A stretch of 7,096 nt of DNA, from NCBI GenBank assembly GCA_021107345.1, contig JAIOSX010000222.1, forward strand, positions 1 to 7,096, in the 5' to 3' direction. The DNA comes from Candidatus Aegiribacteria sp. (GTDB lineage: Bacteria > Fermentibacterota > Fermentibacteria > Fermentibacterales > Fermentibacteraceae). Below the pieces are notes generated by a model. It saw nothing but the letters and a program-made list of their open reading frames with translations, searched no databases and was not told where the DNA came from. Both the position numbers and the translations under genes were made by a program. Positions 5,581-7,096 of this stretch are shown here, in pieces (positions within the stretch are counted from its first letter, which is position 1; every line of letters begins with the position of its first letter).

Positions 5581-5769
5581 ATGATTATCGACGTGAAACT
5601 ATCCGACAAAGCTCTCACCTACATCATCGACGCGCTTCGTTTTCAGATCGACGCGATGGAGAAGCAACTCGATGCAGACACACTATCTGAGAACGACCGA
5701 GCGGACGTGGGCAACGACAAGCGGTTTCTCGAAGAAGTCGTGAAAGACTTGGTGCGCTACGACGAATAG
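5581..5769 (+). CDS. Small acidic helical protein of unknown function
   Basis: A 62-residue cytosolic protein beginning MIIDVKLSDKALTYIIDALR and ending KDLVRYDE. It is rich in Asp, Glu, Leu and Lys, and looks like two or three amphipathic helices: LSDKALTYIIDALRFQIDAME, LSENDRADVGND and KRFLEEVVKDLV. There is no signal peptide, membrane segment or cysteine. The ribosome site is weak (GGGG six bases before ATG). The frame is open upstream to 5416 without another standard start, so the ATG is the best choice, although a longer ancestral protein cannot be excluded. It stands alone between non-coding stretches. The LSDKAL-xxxx-ALRFQIDxxE and SENDRADxGND pattern is like that of small helical hypothetical proteins found sporadically in bacteria, which fits transfer. 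Its richer G+C than the left flank, judged by eye, agrees. Function unknown. Confidence 0.65.
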   Translation: MIIDVKLSDKALTYIIDALRFQIDAMEKQLDADTLSENDRADVGNDKRFLEEVVKDLVRYDE

Positions 5770-5817
5770 TGAGGCTCCGAACCATGGATATCTCGTGTTA
5801 TCCTAAGTCCGTAGGCC

Positions 5818-5847
5818 GGAAATCTTTGGTTAGTAGACGGGATTTCC
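5818..5847. repeat. 7-bp inverted repeat GGAAATC/GATTTCC
   Basis: GGAAATC (5818-5824) and GATTTCC (5841-5847) flank a 16-base spacer, 48 bases after the stop of the 62-aa gene. It could form a weak stem at the end of that transcript, but there is no T-run after it and the loop is large. A terminator call is therefore not justified. Confidence 0.25.
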
Positions 5848-5941
5848 TATCTCTATCTCTCTGTATTGACTGACTGTCTGTTTTATGCGGAATGCTTCGT
5901 ATTATTGTTAGAAGGATCTTTCGGAATAATCTTTAAATGAA

Positions 5942-7096
5942 ATGAGTGTGTACAACACTATGGGAATCACAGCCTGCTTTGTACTCTTTGTCATTTCCGC
6001 TACTGGCCTGAATATCACAGAACCTGTTGACGGAGAAACTTATAACGGTGACTGGCTTACTGTCAGGGCCGTTGTGGAGAACGAGAACGAGATACCTGAA
6101 TACGTCCAGTACTCACTCAACGGACAGCCAGTGGTGCTGATCCCGCGGCTCAACACCGACTGGTACACATATATGCAGGATGATCTGCATCATGGCTTTT
6201 CAGAGTCGCCTGCCCCGACGGACAACACAATACTCTGGACAGCGCCGGTCACCGGAAATTACCACGAGTTCCCCACACCGGTGATAGTTAATGGAATAGT
6301 CTATTATCCTCAAGATTCATCCGGCGATTCCCTCTATGCCCTTGATGCAGCTACCGGTGATTTGATCTGGAAATACAGGACCGGTTATACGGATGACGCG
6401 GTTACAGTTAAGGACGGCTACCTTTACACTTCCAGTGATTCTCTGTGGTGCCTGGACGCCTTAACAGGTACAAGGATCTGGGCAACAGATGCTGCTGATA
6501 TACATGGAAGCACACCTGCGGTGGTCGATGGCAATGTGTACTGTGGACGAGCCAGTTTCGCTCAGAATACATCCTATATCTGTTGCTTAGATGCAGCTAC
6601 AGGCACGGTAATATGGAAGGATACACTCTCCGGTTATACAGCAAGTTGTTTAACGGTATGGAACGGTCTAGTATTTATCCCAACTTACATGGGTTCTTTG
6701 TATGCCCTCGATGCCAATACAGGCTCAGACATCTGGGAGAACACCGATAGCTATGCAGGATACTGGGACTCATCTCCAGTTGTTGTGGACGATTTTATCT
6801 ACATCAGCGGAATTGACAGTAGAACCCGGTCAATTGATGCAATGACAGGTATTACTGTCTGGGAGGTTGATATCACTCCAGGTACTTACATTTCAGCAAC
6901 TCCTGCCTGTTATGACGGCAGGATATATTTTGGAGATCAGGTGGATGCCTATCACTGTCTTGATGCGTCCACCGGCAGCACCATCTGGTCGGTGCCAGGC
7001 GTGCAGCACGGTTCTTCCGGCATTGCTGACGGGATGGTCTTCTACGGGGAGGGCAGCAATTACTATGATGAAAGTGCCAGGGTAATTGCATTGAAC
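5942..7096 (+). CDS. Exported PQQ-like beta-propeller protein with an Ig-like N-terminus (3' end cut by the window)
   Basis: The frame is open for 385 codons to the last base, so the C-terminus is missing. A signal peptide covers about residues 7-22 (MGITACFVLFVISATG). An Ig-like segment follows (LNITEPVDGETYNG to about 70, with YVQYSLNGQPVVL), then propeller blades with the PQQ-like/BamB-type strand LDAxTGxxIW at 131-143, 170-180, 215-225, 254-265, 298-307 and 339-349. The next one starts at the edge (VIALN). Blades are 37-45 residues apart. The first strand is DNTILWTAPVTG (94-105). The fold is usually a seven- or eight-bladed ring binding proteins or, in dehydrogenases, PQQ; I see no dehydrogenase catalytic residues, so a structural or binding role is more likely. 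The start could be ATG 5942 or ATG 5960; neither has a good ribosome site, and 5960 would begin directly at the signal peptide. A C-terminal sorting domain like that of the beta-helix protein may follow beyond the window. Confidence 0.88.
   Translation, partial: MSVYNTMGITACFVLFVISATGLNITEPVDGETYNGDWLTVRAVVENENEIPEYVQYSLNGQPVVLIPRLNTDWYTYMQDDLHHGFSESPAPTDNTILWTAPVTGNYHEFPTPVIVNGIVYYPQDSSGDSLYALDAATGDLIWKYRTGYTDDAVTVKDGYLYTSSDSLWCLDALTGTRIWATDAADIHGSTPAVVDGNVYCGRASFAQNTSYICCLDAATGTVIWKDTLSGYTASCLTVWNGLVFIPTYMGSLYALDANTGSDIWENTDSYAGYWDSSPVVVDDFIYISGIDSRTRSIDAMTGITVWEVDITPGTYISATPACYDGRIYFGDQVDAYHCLDASTGSTIWSVPGVQHGSSGIADGMVFYGEGSNYYDESARVIALN

Noticed and set aside
5770..5941. Integron attC site next to the small orphan gene
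   Set aside because: I looked for GTTRRRY/RYYYAAC core pairs on both sides of 5581-5769 and found none in a suitable arrangement.
6867..7091. 72-codon frames on both strands inside the propeller gene
   Set aside because: The propeller frame has regular LDAxTGxxIW repeats through this stretch; the others are out-of-frame shadows.

Overview
The window looks like a bacterial chromosome fragment from the FCB superphylum, possibly an uncultured candidate phylum (Fermentibacterota-, Cloacimonadota- or WOR-3-like). This rests on three traits. A parallel beta-helix secreted protein carries a 'SPCIDAGDP' motif and ends in a type-A (Por/T9SS-like) C-terminal sorting domain. A second large exported protein is a PQQ-like beta-propeller with an N-terminal Ig-like segment. 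A short exported protein carries a DxDGDGxxDL signature. The taxonomic placement is inference; no rRNA or marker gene is present.

Left part (1-2731): a short plus-strand reading frame of unknown function (1-150) faces a minus-strand surface-polysaccharide cluster. Transcribed leftwards, the cluster contains a decayed gene remnant (about 2731-2452), a GT2 glycosyltransferase (2423-1623), and a full-length polyprenyl-phosphate sugar phosphotransferase (1626-265) that overlaps the GT2 gene by GTGA. The phosphotransferase would load the first sugar phosphate on the lipid carrier and the GT2 enzyme would add a later sugar, for a capsule, exopolysaccharide or O-antigen. A 14-bp stem with a GUAA loop separates the remnant from the GT2 gene, and the remnant's stop codon sits in the loop.

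Middle (2735-5137): a plausible promoter and a strong Shine-Dalgarno precede the beta-helix gene (2888-4552). It converges on a minus-strand gene for a small exported protein (5137-4670).

Right part (5138-7096): a gene-poor, AT-leaning stretch holds a start-less open frame, an inverted repeat and a 12-bp palindrome. Then come an orphan 62-aa acidic helical protein (5581-5769), another short spacer, and the beta-propeller gene (5942 onwards), cut by the window end. No tRNA, rRNA, CRISPR array, insertion sequence or phage gene was seen. I found no convincing new multi-gene system. The oddest items are the hairpin with the embedded stop codon and several gene fragments scattered between intact genes.
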